A stretch of 64,000 nt of DNA. It comes from Pararobbsia alpina. GTDB taxonomy: Bacteria > Pseudomonadota > Gammaproteobacteria > Burkholderiales > Burkholderiaceae. Under the pieces are notes generated by a model that worked only from the letters and a program-made list of their open reading frames with translations, was not told the DNA's origin and did no database searches. This document shows positions 63,582 through 64,000 of the stretch, one piece after another. A program made the position numbers and the translations under genes. The stretch spans positions 124,001-188,000 of the forward strand of contig NZ_CADIKM010000001.1 of assembly GCF_902859895.1 (NCBI RefSeq). Reading direction: 5' to 3'. Numbering within the stretch: position 1 is the first letter of the stretch; each line of letters begins with the position of its first letter.

Positions 63582-64000
63582 TGGCAGTCGCGAAGCAACG
63601 TGAAGGGGTACTCGTGCCCTGGCTGGGCCTGGCCCTCGTGGTGATCCTGATCGACCAGGTCACGAAGATCACGATGACCAAGCTGTTCGCCTATGGCTCG
63701 GGTCGGGTGATCACCTCCTTCTTCAATCTCGTACTGACCTACAACACGGGGGCATCGTTTGGTTTCCTGGCCCAGTCGGGTGGCTGGCAGCGCTGGTTTT
63801 TCACGGTGCTCGCGATCGCCGCGGCGCTTCTGATTGTCTATCTGCTGAAGACGCACGGCAACCAGACCCTGTTCTGCTTCGCGCTGTCGATGATCCTTGG
63901 CGGCGCGATCGGCAATGTGATCGACCGCGCGGCCTATGGCCACGTGATCGACTTTCTGGACTTCCATTTGCACGGCTGGCATTTCGCGACCTTCAACCTG
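63581..64000 (+). CDS. lspA: Lipoprotein signal peptidase (3' end outside window)
   Basis: Aspartic membrane protease that removes signal peptides from diacylglyceryl-prolipoproteins, the second step after Lgt. 140 residues are present: an N-terminal span [15 protein letters not shown], the conserved NTGASFGFL and the first catalytic Asp in [12 protein letters not shown]. The window ends within FATFNL, before the second catalytic Asp (usually NxAD). The start overlaps the ileS stop. Confidence 0.95.
   Translation, partial: MAVAKQREGVLVPWLGLALVVILIDQVTKITMTKLFAYGSGRVITSFFNLVLTYNTGASFGFLAQSGGWQRWFFTVLAIAAALLIVYLLKTHGNQTLFCFALSMILGGAIGNVIDRAAYGHVIDFLDFHLHGWHFATFNL

Overview
The window reads as part of the main chromosome of a beta-proteobacterium of the family Burkholderiaceae, most likely Burkholderia sensu lato. 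The sequence is GC-rich and densely coded. Several gene orders I associate with that group are present: coiled-coil protein - zapA - 6S RNA - EVE protein; pepA - holC - DUF2486; the cysI - DUF934 - cysHDN - cobA run with a divergent cysB; rpmB - rpmG; nadB / nadC / nadA; and purN - rsmB-like with ribF - ileS - lspA. Two small families (DUF2486, DUF3331) are, to my knowledge, mainly from this family. The species cannot be named from the sequence.

Layout. 1-3.9 kb: the end of a type II secretion cluster (gspF, gspG) behind a large secreted GH18 chitinase. 4.2-8.3 kb: zapA locus with 6S RNA, EVE protein, SIMPL protein, lgt and a LysR regulator. 8.4-17.1 kb: ilvD, a small cytochrome c, a repeat-bearing DUF2486 protein, holC and pepA, then lptF-lptG and cbiX. 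17.2-24.9 kb: assimilatory sulfate reduction and siroheme supply (cobA, cysN, cysD, cysH, DUF934, cysI) with cysB divergent. 25-26.7 kb: an orphan branched-chain-amino-acid-type binding protein and tRNA-Leu(CAA). 26.7-32 kb is the most accessory-looking part: a frameshifted DUF1016 nuclease remnant, a lipoprotein phosphoesterase, a di-haem cytochrome c peroxidase and an intact DUF1016 nuclease. 32.3-38.2 kb: a ribose-type sugar ABC transporter under a perfect 20-bp palindrome, a DUF3331 protein and an MFS transporter. 38.4-42.4 kb: an RsuA-type pseudouridine synthase, a Rossmann-fold protein, a 2Fe-2S flavoreductase and an acetylornithine-type aminotransferase. 42.5-46.1 kb: livFGMH without its binding protein. 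46.6-64 kb is housekeeping: ispH, an FKBP isomerase, radC, rpmB-rpmG, nadB, nadC, nadA, a fatty-acid desaturase, a ClC-type channel, an RsmB-like methyltransferase, purN, ribF, ileS and the start of lspA.

How it fits together. The sulfur block is the clearest pathway. CysND makes APS, CysH (APS-reductase type with the CC...CxxC cluster motif) makes sulfite, and CysI makes sulfide using siroheme from CobA and perhaps the CbiX-type chelatase. There is no CysC domain and no cysJ flavoprotein, so APS is probably reduced directly and CysI probably uses another electron donor; DUF934 is a candidate partner. nadB, nadA and nadC give de novo NAD synthesis. lgt at one end and lspA at the other supply lipoprotein maturation. 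Chitinase beside gspG/gspF suggests a secretion system and its cargo.

I found no complete undescribed system. The items most worth a second look are the decayed DUF1016 copy beside tRNA-Leu with its intact paralog 4 kb away, the duplicated unknown module in the chitinase, the repeat protein in the pepA-holC operon, the 20-bp palindrome in front of the sugar transporter with its oversized permease, and DUF934 beside a CysI that lacks CysJ.
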